This document shows, piece by piece, positions 17,419 to 25,426 of a DNA stretch of 64,000 bases (position 1 is the stretch's first letter; every line of letters starts with the position of its first letter). A program made the translations under genes and the position numbers. This stretch comes from Bacteroidota bacterium (GTDB taxonomy: Bacteria > Bacteroidota > Bacteroidia > Chitinophagales > Chitinophagaceae). Location: positions 682,001 through 746,000 of the forward strand of contig JADJJH010000002.1 of assembly GCA_016706595.1 (NCBI GenBank), in the 5' to 3' direction. The notes under the pieces were generated by a model that saw nothing but the letters and a program-made list of their open reading frames with translations, was not told the origin of the DNA and ran no database searches.

Positions 17419-18605
17419 GGCAATAAATTCATGATTCGTTCAACAATATCGTTGGCTACGGCTTGTTTTGATTTTAGTTCGTAGTTAAATTCGAGTCCGC
17501 TTTTTTCAAAGATGGTAATTTTATTGGTATCGTGCGAAAATCCTGCGCCTTTATCATTTAAAGAATTCATCACAATGGCATCGGCATTTTTTTCGCTTAG
17601 TTTTTTCAAGGCATATTGTTTTTCATCTTTGCTTTCCAATGCGAATCCTACAAGCACTTGTTTCTCAGATTTTATAGCACCAAGAGATTTAAGAATATCC
17701 TTTGTTTTTTTTAGTTTTAGTTCGAAGTTATCATCTTGCTTTTTAATTTTATTTTCAGCCACTATTTCAGGTGTATAATCGGCAACAGCGGCACTCATTA
17801 CCGCTATATCAGCGCCAGAAAATAAATTCATGCAAGCTTGGTACATCTCTTCGGCACTTCGAACATTTGTGGTTTCAATCAATGGGTGATGGGTTACAAG
17901 ATGGGTTGGCCCTAAAACCAAATGCACCTTACATCCTCTTTCTGCCAAAGCTTCGGCAATGGCTATTCCCATTTTTCCTGTACTATAATTTCCTATAAAA
18001 CGAACCGGATCGAGGTTTTCGTATGTAGGACCAGCAGTAATTAAGGCTGTTTTGCCGGTTAATGTATTTCTACGTTTAAAAAAGGCTTGTAAATTTTCGA
18101 AAATGGTTTCAGGTTCAGCCATTCGTCCCATACCAATTAAGCCACTCGCTAATTCACCATGTTCTGATGGAATAATAGTATGACCAAAAGATGCCAACTT
18201 AGTAAGGTTATCTTGAGTTGCCTGATGATGCCACATATCTTCGTCCATGGCCGGGGCGATGTATATTTTGCAAATGCTTGATAAATACACCGAGAGTAAT
18301 AAATTATCGCAATAGGCATTGGCCATTTTTGCAAGGGTATTGCAAGATGCCGGCGCGATTAACATCACATCGGCCCATCTTCCTAGTTCAACATGATTTG
18401 CCCATGCCGTATCGGATGCAATATCAATATGGACCTCGTTTTTACTAAGGGTACTTAATACTAAAGGCGAAACAAAAGTTGCTGATGAAGGTGTCATCAC
18501 AATCTTCACTTCAGCACCGGCTTTAATGCACAGTCGAACCAATAATGGAATTTTATAAGCTGCGATACTTCCAGAAATACCTATCAGAATTTTTTTACCT
18601 TTCAT
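17415..18605 (-). CDS. coaBC: Bifunctional phosphopantothenoylcysteine decarboxylase / phosphopantothenate-cysteine ligase
   Basis: 396 residues from the ATG at 18605; a TTG six codons upstream is less likely. The N-terminal flavoprotein CoaC half has GISGSIAAYK, NHVELGRWADVMLIAPAS, LAKMANAYCDNLL and PAMDEDMW. The C-terminal CoaB half has ITAGPTYENLDPVRFIGNYS, TGKMGIAIAEALA and NKIKKQDD. It performs two steps from 4'-phosphopantothenate to phosphopantetheine in coenzyme A synthesis. Translation is probably coupled to porD. Confidence 0.93.
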   Translation of the reverse strand: MKGKKILIGISGSIAAYKIPLLVRLCIKAGAEVKIVMTPSSATFVSPLVLSTLSKNEVHIDIASDTAWANHVELGRWADVMLIAPASCNTLAKMANAYCDNLLLSVYLSSICKIYIAPAMDEDMWHHQATQDNLTKLASFGHTIIPSEHGELASGLIGMGRMAEPETIFENLQAFFKRRNTLTGKTALITAGPTYENLDPVRFIGNYSTGKMGIAIAEALAERGCKVHLVLGPTHLVTHHPLIETTNVRSAEEMYQACMNLFSGADIAVMSAAVADYTPEIVAENKIKKQDDNFELKLKKTKDILKSLGAIKSEKQVLVGFALESKDEKQYALKKLSEKNADAIVMNSLNDKGAGFSHDTNKITIFEKSGLEFNYELKSKQAVANDIVERIMNLLP

Positions 18606-18640
18606 GGGGTTACAAAGATGCAATTATATCATCTATTCTT

Positions 18641-18670
18641 CATAAAAAAACCTCCAGTAATAGGAGGTTT
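18641..18670 (-). terminator. Rho-independent terminator after rpoZ
   Basis: The minus strand reads AAACCTCC, a 7-nt loop, then GGAGGTTT, running into a T-tract of about eight. It lies 25 bp after the rpoZ stop and 36 bp before the coaBC start. It should end or attenuate the bamD-rpoZ transcript, so coaBC-porD-DUF4296 may need its own promoter or read-through. Confidence 0.85.
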
Positions 18671-18694
18671 CTAATATCTAATATAAAAATTTAA

Positions 18695-19027
18695 TTATTG
18701 TGCATCGCGTTTGCGAAAGAAAATTTTATCGCTAAGCAATTCATTAGTTGCTTGGATAGCGGGATTTGCCATACGCTCGTAAAAACGTGAAATTTCAATT
18801 TGTTCTTTGTTTTCACTAATTTCTTCAAGATTATCGTTCAAGCTTCCAAACTCTTCTAATTTACGATGTAATTCATCTTTGATACGGGTATTGATCTGGT
18901 TTGCGCGACGCGAAGCGATGGCAATAGATTCATACAAGTTTCCGGTTTTGGCTTCTATTAAACTCAAATCACGGGCTTCAATAGATGGATTCGTGGTGTT
19001 AATTAATAATTTTTTGTTTGGTGTCAT
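18695..19027 (-). CDS. rpoZ: RNA polymerase omega subunit, Bacteroidota type
   Basis: 110 residues. The core SLIEAKTGNLYESIAIASRR with ANQINTRIKDELHRKLEEF matches the Rpb6/omega family form found in Bacteroidota. It helps assemble and stabilise RNA polymerase. Its ATG overlaps the bamD stop by 4 bp, so the two are translationally coupled, and a strong terminator follows. Confidence 0.87.
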   Translation of the reverse strand: MTPNKKLLINTTNPSIEARDLSLIEAKTGNLYESIAIASRRANQINTRIKDELHRKLEEFGSLNDNLEEISENKEQIEISRFYERMANPAIQATNELLSDKIFFRKRDAQ

Positions 19028-19827
19028 TTCGAAGCTATTTTTTTTAAGGACGCCAAAGATAGGCTATTTATTTTCTCAACCTCACTTCTATAGGCACTTT
19101 TTGGAAATTTCCTTACAAATTCGGCATATTCGGCTCTCACTGTGTTCAATCTTTCCTCTTGTTTTTCAGGAATACTATTTTTCGCATAGGTATAATGCGA
19201 TTTCATGATCATATAGGTATAATAATCTACATCTTTAGCGTCGGGATATTTACGAATAATTTGCTCAAAGGCAACAGCCGCCGACTTATACTCACCAATT
19301 TTATAATACAATTCGGCACCATAATTATCTTTTTTCTCGAGTTTTTCTCGTGATTCATCAATTAAACGATTGGCTTCTTTAATATGCTTCGATTCGGAAT
19401 GCGTATTCACATAAGTTTGCATTTCGCCAATAGCCTTTATCGTATTGGTTTGATCAAGCGAATAATCGGGCGATAAATTAAATAAGCACAAACAATTTAA
19501 GTATTCACATTCATCAGTTTTTGGTGAATTAGGGAAAAGATCCGAAAAATTCTTGAAGTGATATGAGGCGGCTAAGTAGTTTTTGTCGTTATAAAATGTA
19601 AAGGCATACTTATAATACACACTTTCGAAATTCTTAGTGCCTTTATATATAGTCAGTAATTCTTCGTATAAAGTATTGGCTTTCGACCATTGTTTCCGAT
19701 CGTAATATTCGTCGGCTTTAGCATGTTTAAAAGCAAAATCTTTACTTTTTTGTATTTTTTCGAAGCTGTCTTTACACGAAGTAAATAATCCGGCAACTAC
19801 AACTAATAATAATAAAGTGTATTTCAA
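19024..19827 (-). CDS. bamD: Outer membrane protein assembly factor BamD
   Basis: A 267-residue lipoprotein with signal peptide and lipobox LFTSC (Cys18). TPR-like helical repeats follow (ADEYYDRKQWSKANTLYEEL, YKYAFTFYNDKNYLAASYHF, YKIGEYKSAAVAFEQIIRKY). It is a component of the BAM complex that inserts beta-barrel proteins in the outer membrane. It is the first gene of the leftward cluster; a TTG-N17-TATATTTG promoter lies about 97 nt upstream. Confidence 0.92.
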   Translation of the reverse strand: MKYTLLLLVVVAGLFTSCKDSFEKIQKSKDFAFKHAKADEYYDRKQWSKANTLYEELLTIYKGTKNFESVYYKYAFTFYNDKNYLAASYHFKNFSDLFPNSPKTDECEYLNCLCLFNLSPDYSLDQTNTIKAIGEMQTYVNTHSESKHIKEANRLIDESREKLEKKDNYGAELYYKIGEYKSAAVAFEQIIRKYPDAKDVDYYTYMIMKSHYTYAKNSIPEKQEERLNTVRAEYAEFVRKFPKSAYRSEVEKINSLSLASLKKIASK

Positions 19828-19923
19828 GTGTTAGTTTTATTGTTTTAATGATTCTTGGAATTCGGCTGGCAAAATGCCATTAGGATAGAAATTATATGCC
19901 ATGCCTCATTTCATGAAGTGGCG

Positions 19924-19951
19924 CAAATATAATATCCTACTCGCAGAGCAA
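19924..19951 (-). promoter_or_regulatory. bamD promoter (-33 and -7 boxes)
   Basis: The minus strand reads TTG (19949-19951), a 17-nt spacer, then TATATTTG (19924-19931). It leaves an untranslated leader of roughly 90 nt before the bamD ATG. Confidence 0.6.
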
Positions 19952-19974
19952 GCTAAATGTTTTGTTATAATTTA

Positions 19975-20149
19975 AGAGAAGAAGCACGAAATGCCAATTC
20001 CGATTTAGAGAGGAGGCACGAAAAGCTAAATCCTAAATCCGAAGTTTGACATGATTCAATTGTGCTAACAATTTCCAATATATCGATTGAGCTTGTCGAA
20101 TTCCGGTGAATGAGCCTGTCGAATTCCGGTGAATGAGCTTGTCGAATTC
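19975..20149. repeat. Short direct repeats upstream of the rhomboid pair
   Basis: There are two imperfect copies of an AGGCACGAAA-type unit of about 34 bp at 19975-20040. Two full 23-bp copies of TGAGCTTGTCGAATTCCGG-TGAA follow (20088-20110, 20111-20133), with a third, partial copy (20134-20149). The TTCGACAAGCTCA word is a widely scattered element in Bacteroidota genomes. The third copy runs into an upstream extension of the rhomboid frame, which argues for the later start at 20189. Confidence 0.75.
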
Positions 20150-20176
20150 AAAATTTACAATTCTACCTACATCCCT

Positions 20177-20184
20177 TACATTTG
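20177..20184 (+). promoter_or_regulatory. -7 box 4 nt before the rhomboid ATG
   Basis: TACATTTG matches TAnnTTTG and ends only 4 nt before the ATG at 20189. If used, transcription would begin at or next to the start codon and give a leaderless mRNA. No -33 TTTG was found. Confidence 0.4.
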
Positions 20185-20188
20185 CGGC

Positions 20189-21061
20189 ATGGATTTCAAA
20201 CCTGCCCGTTTCGAGATATTACCCCCAGTGGTGAAGAACCTTTTAATTATCAATGGCTTGGTATTTTTGGCATGCATAGTTATTGGCAAACAAGGCTTCG
20301 ACCTTTCGCAATACTTAGCATTACATCATTGGAGCTCAGGCTATTTTAAAATTTGGCAATTAATAACCCATCTTTTTATGCATGGCGACGTAGGCAGTGC
20401 CGGTGCAAACTACGAAGCCGGGTTTATGCATCTGTTCTCGAATATGTTTGCCCTTTGGATGTTTGGATCAGTACTCGAAAACTATTTTGGCCCTAAACGA
20501 TTTCTTTCATTTTATTTACTATGTGGCGTGGGCGCTTCGTTATTGCATATGGGTGTGGTTACGTATGAACTTAGCGGTGTGCAAGATGTAATTAATGCAT
20601 TTAATGCGCATCCTAATTTCGAGTCGTTTAGTGCTTATTTGCAATCACATCATATTTCGCGAACATCAAGTTTAGGCATCGTTTTATACGATATTCAACA
20701 ACAATGGCAAGCGGCTGGCGCAACTACCAATCCACAATTTGTTGAATCGGTTGGGTATGCATTGCAAAAGCACATTGGCATGATGCGCGATGTGCCTACA
20801 GTGGGTGCATCGGGTGCAGTGTTTGGTATTTTATTCGCATTCGGATACTTATTTCCAAATACAGCTTTATATCTTTACTTTATTCCTATCCCTATAAAAG
20901 CAAAATATTTTGTTGCCTTTTATGCCTTGTTCGAATTGTATGCCGGTGTACGCAATAGCGCATCTGATAATATTGCCCACTTCGCACATTTAGGGGGTAT
21001 GTTAGTTGCTTTTATCATCATTAAAGTTTGGAATCACACCAATCGCAAAACCTTATATTAA
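20189..21061 (+). CDS. Rhomboid intramembrane serine protease (active-site intact)
   Basis: 290 residues from the ATG at 20189. An upstream in-frame ATG at 20129 would add 20 residues read from repeat DNA and is rejected. Rhomboid landmarks are present: HLFSNMFALWMFG (His81, Asn85), the nucleophile in VGASGAVFGI (Ser208) and the catalytic His267 in AHFAHLGGML. A long insertion (about 125-200) separates the two halves. The stop overlaps the next ATG (TAATG), so translation of the two rhomboids is coupled. Confidence 0.88.
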   Translation: MDFKPARFEILPPVVKNLLIINGLVFLACIVIGKQGFDLSQYLALHHWSSGYFKIWQLITHLFMHGDVGSAGANYEAGFMHLFSNMFALWMFGSVLENYFGPKRFLSFYLLCGVGASLLHMGVVTYELSGVQDVINAFNAHPNFESFSAYLQSHHISRTSSLGIVLYDIQQQWQAAGATTNPQFVESVGYALQKHIGMMRDVPTVGASGAVFGILFAFGYLFPNTALYLYFIPIPIKAKYFVAFYALFELYAGVRNSASDNIAHFAHLGGMLVAFIIIKVWNHTNRKTLY

Positions 21062-21933
21062 TGGGCTCATTTAATTCAAAATCAATTTTTCAGTTTGCTT
21101 CTAAAAGCGATATCATTAAAATTATTGTAACTATCATTTTAGTGTTTGTCATGCTTCAGTTCATTCGTATTAGTATGTTGCTTACGAAGCAAGATGTTGC
21201 TTTTTATTTTGATTATATCTGGAATCCTTTAAGTTTAGCGGCTTCATTTAAAGCATTTATAAAACAACCATGGAGCATTTTTACTTTTTTATTTATAGAT
21301 GAAAGTCTGATGCGCATTATTGGCAATATGATATGGCTTTGGATTTTTGGTACGGTTATCGAAGACCTTAAAGGCCCTGCACGTGTATTACCTGTTTTTA
21401 TTACCGGCGGATTAATAGGAGGCCTATTTCTACTTGTTTTTAATGCGATTATGCCGGCACCCACCTTGTTTTACACCGGCTCAACAGCAGGTGTAATGGC
21501 AGTGGCTTTTGCTGCGCTGATGTTTAAACCCCAATATCGTTTCTGGTGGTTTTTAGGTATTGGTATTCCAATTTGGGTTTTTGTTCTCATTTTTATGGCT
21601 TTCCAATTGGCATCCATACAACTATCTAACCTGCCGTATTTATTTTTATTATTAGGTGGAATCATAAGTGGCTTACTGTATACAAATATTTTAGCAACGT
21701 ATTACGAACACTTCACAACATTAATTAAGCGATTAGGTAATTTATTAGATAATCGAAACTTTGTGATTCAAAATACTAAGCCGGCCCCCCAAGCACAAGT
21801 TCCTTTTAAACGTATTCAATTTACACCCAAAGGGATCGACGATATTCTCGATAAAATTCATGCGAAAGGCATCGACTCACTCACTAAAGATGAACGCCGA
21901 TTACTTGACGAATATAGCGAACGAAATAAATAA
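21061..21933 (+). CDS. Rhomboid-fold protein lacking the catalytic dyad
   Basis: 290 residues from the ATG overlapping the previous stop. It aligns with rhomboids, but the catalytic positions are changed: HLFSNM has become MRIIGNM (His to Arg85), GASG has become STAG (Ser to Ala143), and AHLGG has become LLLGG (His to Leu198). The C-terminus carries IDDILDKIHAKGIDSLTKDE and RRLLDEY, a soluble tail common in Bacteroidota rhomboids (DUF6576-like). It is therefore a predicted pseudoprotease, perhaps binding substrates or the adjacent active enzyme. Confidence 0.83.
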   Translation: MGSFNSKSIFQFASKSDIIKIIVTIILVFVMLQFIRISMLLTKQDVAFYFDYIWNPLSLAASFKAFIKQPWSIFTFLFIDESLMRIIGNMIWLWIFGTVIEDLKGPARVLPVFITGGLIGGLFLLVFNAIMPAPTLFYTGSTAGVMAVAFAALMFKPQYRFWWFLGIGIPIWVFVLIFMAFQLASIQLSNLPYLFLLLGGIISGLLYTNILATYYEHFTTLIKRLGNLLDNRNFVIQNTKPAPQAQVPFKRIQFTPKGIDDILDKIHAKGIDSLTKDERRLLDEYSERNK

Positions 21934-21939
21934 GTATAC

Positions 21940-23046
21940 TTGAGAAGATTTTTTAAATATAGTCTGCTGCTGATTAATATTTTGTTTGCTTTATTGCTTG
22001 CTTGTACACGAATATTACCGCATGCAAATCCTTACGAGTATAGTTATTTAGGGTTACTTGGATTTATTACCCCCTTGTTACTTGTGCTTAATTTATTATT
22101 CATATGCTTTTGGCTTATCACTAAAAAGTTTATGTATGTCTTAGTACCCATAATTGCCATTGCATTTTCGTGGAAAGTATTAAGTGTATGCTTTGCTTAT
22201 CATTTAGGACATCAACAAGTAACCACAAAATCGGCATCATCTTTTAGTGTAATGAGTTATAATGTTCGATTGCTTGATTTTTATCATTGGAATGACGATA
22301 AGGATACCCGAAATAAAATGCTCGACTTCTTTAAAGAGAAAGACGCAACCATACTTTGCTTGCAAGAATTTTATTCAACCAATAGTAAAACCGGCGTAAA
22401 TAATATTAAGGCTATTCAAGAGGCTTGCAATTACGAGTATGTTGCCGAATGCAATATGCAAGTTACCAAACGTGGTAAATGGGGAAGTGTTATTTTTTCG
22501 CATTTGCCCATTATCAATACTAAGAATTACGAGATAGATGTACAAAGCGGTAACTTATTGCAACGTGCCGATTTTGTGCAAAGTAGCGATACTTTTTCGA
22601 TGTATAATATTCATATGAAATCGAATAAGCTTAGTAAAACCGAAAGTGAATTACTAAGCAGTAAGGATATTCCATCATTAAGTGAAAGTAATTTATCGAA
22701 ATCGAAATCCATCTTTAAAAAATTGTATGAGAATTCGGCGAACCGCGGACTAGAATCTGACATCATAGCCTCAGTAATCAAGCAACATAATCGTCCGGCT
22801 ATAGTTTGTGGCGACTTGAATGATATCCCTAGCTCGTATGTTTATTTTACAGTGAGAGATTCTTTGCAAGATGCTTTTTTGCAAAAAGGATTTGGCCTCG
22901 GACGAACCTACCGAAACAGTTTGCCTTTATTTAGAATAGATTATATTTTCTTTCACCCACATTTTTCACTCAAAGGTTTTGAAACCATTTCGGTTCCTTA
23001 TTCAGATCATGATCCTTTGCTTGCTAATTTTAGTTTATCGCTTTAA
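21940..23046 (+). CDS. Membrane-anchored endonuclease/exonuclease/phosphatase (EEP) family protein
   Basis: 368 residues. The start is a TTG 6 bp after the rhomboid stop; the next ATG would remove the first membrane helices. Two or three N-terminal TM segments lead to an EEP domain with SVMSYNVRLLD, LCLQEFYS, VCGDLNDIPSS and the final SDHDPLL, which hold the metal and catalytic residues. The domain probably sits in the periplasm. The substrate is unknown: nucleic acid, phospholipid or inositol phosphate are all possible. Confidence 0.83.
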   Translation: MRRFFKYSLLLINILFALLLACTRILPHANPYEYSYLGLLGFITPLLLVLNLLFICFWLITKKFMYVLVPIIAIAFSWKVLSVCFAYHLGHQQVTTKSASSFSVMSYNVRLLDFYHWNDDKDTRNKMLDFFKEKDATILCLQEFYSTNSKTGVNNIKAIQEACNYEYVAECNMQVTKRGKWGSVIFSHLPIINTKNYEIDVQSGNLLQRADFVQSSDTFSMYNIHMKSNKLSKTESELLSSKDIPSLSESNLSKSKSIFKKLYENSANRGLESDIIASVIKQHNRPAIVCGDLNDIPSSYVYFTVRDSLQDAFLQKGFGLGRTYRNSLPLFRIDYIFFHPHFSLKGFETISVPYSDHDPLLANFSLSL

Positions 23047-23060
23047 ATTATTAAATAATA

Positions 23061-24110
23061 ATGACCAACGATGTATTACCCTTTTTGCGTTGCCCGGTAA
23101 GTAAAGAACCCTTACAACTTACTGTAATTGCCACCGGTAAAAAAATGTATAACGGACAAGAGAAAGAAATTATCACCGAAGGTATTTTGCGAAGCAGCGA
23201 TGGTATGTATCCTATTATTGGTGGTGTGCCTCGTTTAACGGTTGAAGCTTGTATCGACTACTCAGATTTTTTAATGAAACATGTTAAGGACTTTGTTTCT
23301 ATCAAACAGAAATTTGAAACAAAATATGCAGGCTTATTGAAATTTGTTTTGAAGAAGAATAAACATACCAAACAAAGCTTTTCACTTGAATGGGGCATTT
23401 TTGATTATGGAAATGATAAAGTGTGGGATGCAGATCGCGAGCAAATGTTACAACGGTTTTTATCAGAAACGAAAGAAACAAAAACCTCATTAACCGGAAA
23501 AATAATATTAGATGCAGGTTGTGGCAATGGATTATTAAACCAATCGATAGCCGCTTGTGGTGCAACTATCTTAGGCATGGATTTTAGTGGAAGTATTGAA
23601 CGAGCATTTGAACAAAACCAGGAATTAAACGCATTGTTTATACAAGGTGATGTGCAATTTCCGCCTGTGGCATTTGAAGCTTTTGATATTGTACATAGTA
23701 GCGGTGTGTTAATTTGTACCAACAATTCTGAACTTACTTTTTCTTGTTTGGAACCCTGTGTCAAAAAGGGAGGTAAAATGAGTGTGTGGTTATATCATCC
23801 TCGAAAGAATTTCATCCACAACCTCTTTAATTTTTTACGAAACTATACATCCAAATTTCCTGTAAGCGTGCAATATTATTTGTACAAGTTTACTTTACTG
23901 CCTATTAGTTATATTATTAAACGACTGAAAGGAAACAAGCAGAACACCCGTGAGATGATGATTGACATCTTAGATTGGTTTTCGCCAGAATTTAGGTGGG
24001 AACATGAACATGATGAAGCTGCGGCATGGTTTCATAAACGCAACTATCAAAAGGTTGAAGTAACTACCAATGAATTATTTGGGTTTAATATTACGGGTGA
24101 GAAAAGGTAA
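23061..24110 (+). CDS. SAM-dependent methyltransferase with N-terminal Trm112p-like domain
   Basis: 349 residues. The first 60 or so (LPFLRCPVSKEPLQL through SSDGMYPIIGGVPRL) form a Trm112p-like module, here with a single CP pair. A class I methyltransferase follows: motif I ILDAGCGNGLLNQSI, the acidic end of strand 2 (LGMDFSG) and the VHSSGVLICT region. The substrate is not evident. It lies 14 bp after the EEP gene, in the same rightward run. Confidence 0.8.
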   Translation: MTNDVLPFLRCPVSKEPLQLTVIATGKKMYNGQEKEIITEGILRSSDGMYPIIGGVPRLTVEACIDYSDFLMKHVKDFVSIKQKFETKYAGLLKFVLKKNKHTKQSFSLEWGIFDYGNDKVWDADREQMLQRFLSETKETKTSLTGKIILDAGCGNGLLNQSIAACGATILGMDFSGSIERAFEQNQELNALFIQGDVQFPPVAFEAFDIVHSSGVLICTNNSELTFSCLEPCVKKGGKMSVWLYHPRKNFIHNLFNFLRNYTSKFPVSVQYYLYKFTLLPISYIIKRLKGNKQNTREMMIDILDWFSPEFRWEHEHDEAAAWFHKRNYQKVEVTTNELFGFNITGEKR

Positions 24111-24213
24111 CGAGGTTCGAGGTTCGCGGGTTTCGTCCTCCTGTTTTATGCACTCTTTAATAACTTGCTGTGTAAGCCATGATTTGTGATCTTGTTTTGA
24201 ATGGGGTATATCG

Positions 24214-25362
24214 TTATTTTACCTTCAAAATCCCTTCATACAATTTTAAAAATTGTTTCCCTACTTCATCATAGGCATATTTTGATGCTGCCTTTTCAGC
24301 GATTTCCATTCCATCAAAGTGGGCATACTCATTCATCATCTTATTCATTTTATCGGTAAGATCAATTGAATTCCTTACATCAACTTTATAACCATTCTTT
24401 TCATCTATCAATTCTTTTACGCCACCAATGTTCGTCACAATAGCTGGTCGGCCACAACATAAAGCTTCAAGCACCACACATGATTGGGATTCAGTATCAC
24501 TAAAAATAATTAAGGCGTGATGATCTGAAATTCGATTCGAAATTTCGGTATAAGGAATTACGCCTTCAAACGAAATAAACGTATTCAGCAGTTCTTTCGA
24601 CTTAGCCATTTCAACATATGTTGAATTAATACTTCCAACAAACGATAAGCTAAAGTCATTTCGTTCTTTACTCAAAAATTCAACCGCTTCAATAATACCT
24701 TCAACGTTTTTAAGCGGTATCATATTTGAAATATGGATGAATTTGAATTTCGTTTCTTGAGTTGCCGGTCGATAAGTGAACTTTGTAGTATCAACTACAT
24801 TGGGTATTACAACAAAATCTTTTGCAGTAACCCATGCATTCATTTCTTCTCCTAAACTTTTACTAACTGTTGTAAGCACTGAGGCATTTTTTATAATGAG
24901 TTTAGTAAAGTATCGAAACAATACACTCCGCGTTTTAAAATGATCATCTAAGTTAAAATTATAAATACCATAATGTTCGGTTACCATATACGGAATGCCA
25001 AATCTCCATTTATAATATAAGGCTATCAAACCGCTCTTCATCGGAATTTGCACATGGATGATATCAGGCTTGCCATGCTTTTTAATGTGACGAAGATGAA
25101 TTAAAAAGTAGGAAAATAATCCGAGTAAAGTAGCTAACAAGCCATTCTCTTTTACCTGATTATAATAAATATGCTCCTTTAAATTTTCATTTACTTCTTT
25201 GCATTGATAAGCAGATGCTTGTTGATTAGATTTATAAACATGCAAAACCTCTATCTTTTGTAATCCGGCCACTGCCAACGCATGACGCTGAATAAAATCG
25301 CCGGTATGTGCATCCTCATCATTAGGATACCAACTACATAACCATAGAATTTTTGCCTTCAT
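24214..25362 (-). CDS. GT4-family glycosyltransferase
   Basis: 382 residues with a GT-B fold. The N-terminal WLCSWYPNDEDAHTGDFIQR HALAV region and the C-terminal donor site FSDTESQSCVVLEALCCGRP followed by AIVTNIGGVKEL (the E-x7-E pattern) identify family GT4. It is likely cytoplasmic and acts in cell-surface polysaccharide assembly; donor and acceptor are unknown. No other polysaccharide genes are adjacent. Confidence 0.85.
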   Translation of the reverse strand: MKAKILWLCSWYPNDEDAHTGDFIQRHALAVAGLQKIEVLHVYKSNQQASAYQCKEVNENLKEHIYYNQVKENGLLATLLGLFSYFLIHLRHIKKHGKPDIIHVQIPMKSGLIALYYKWRFGIPYMVTEHYGIYNFNLDDHFKTRSVLFRYFTKLIIKNASVLTTVSKSLGEEMNAWVTAKDFVVIPNVVDTTKFTYRPATQETKFKFIHISNMIPLKNVEGIIEAVEFLSKERNDFSLSFVGSINSTYVEMAKSKELLNTFISFEGVIPYTEISNRISDHHALIIFSDTESQSCVVLEALCCGRPAIVTNIGGVKELIDEKNGYKVDVRNSIDLTDKMNKMMNEYAHFDGMEIAEKAASKYAYDEVGKQFLKLYEGILKVK

Positions 25363-25426
25363 CTTGGCGTAAAATAAAGCATGAAATAATTATGGAGCCG
25401 TATTTTTAATAGAAAAATATTACAAT

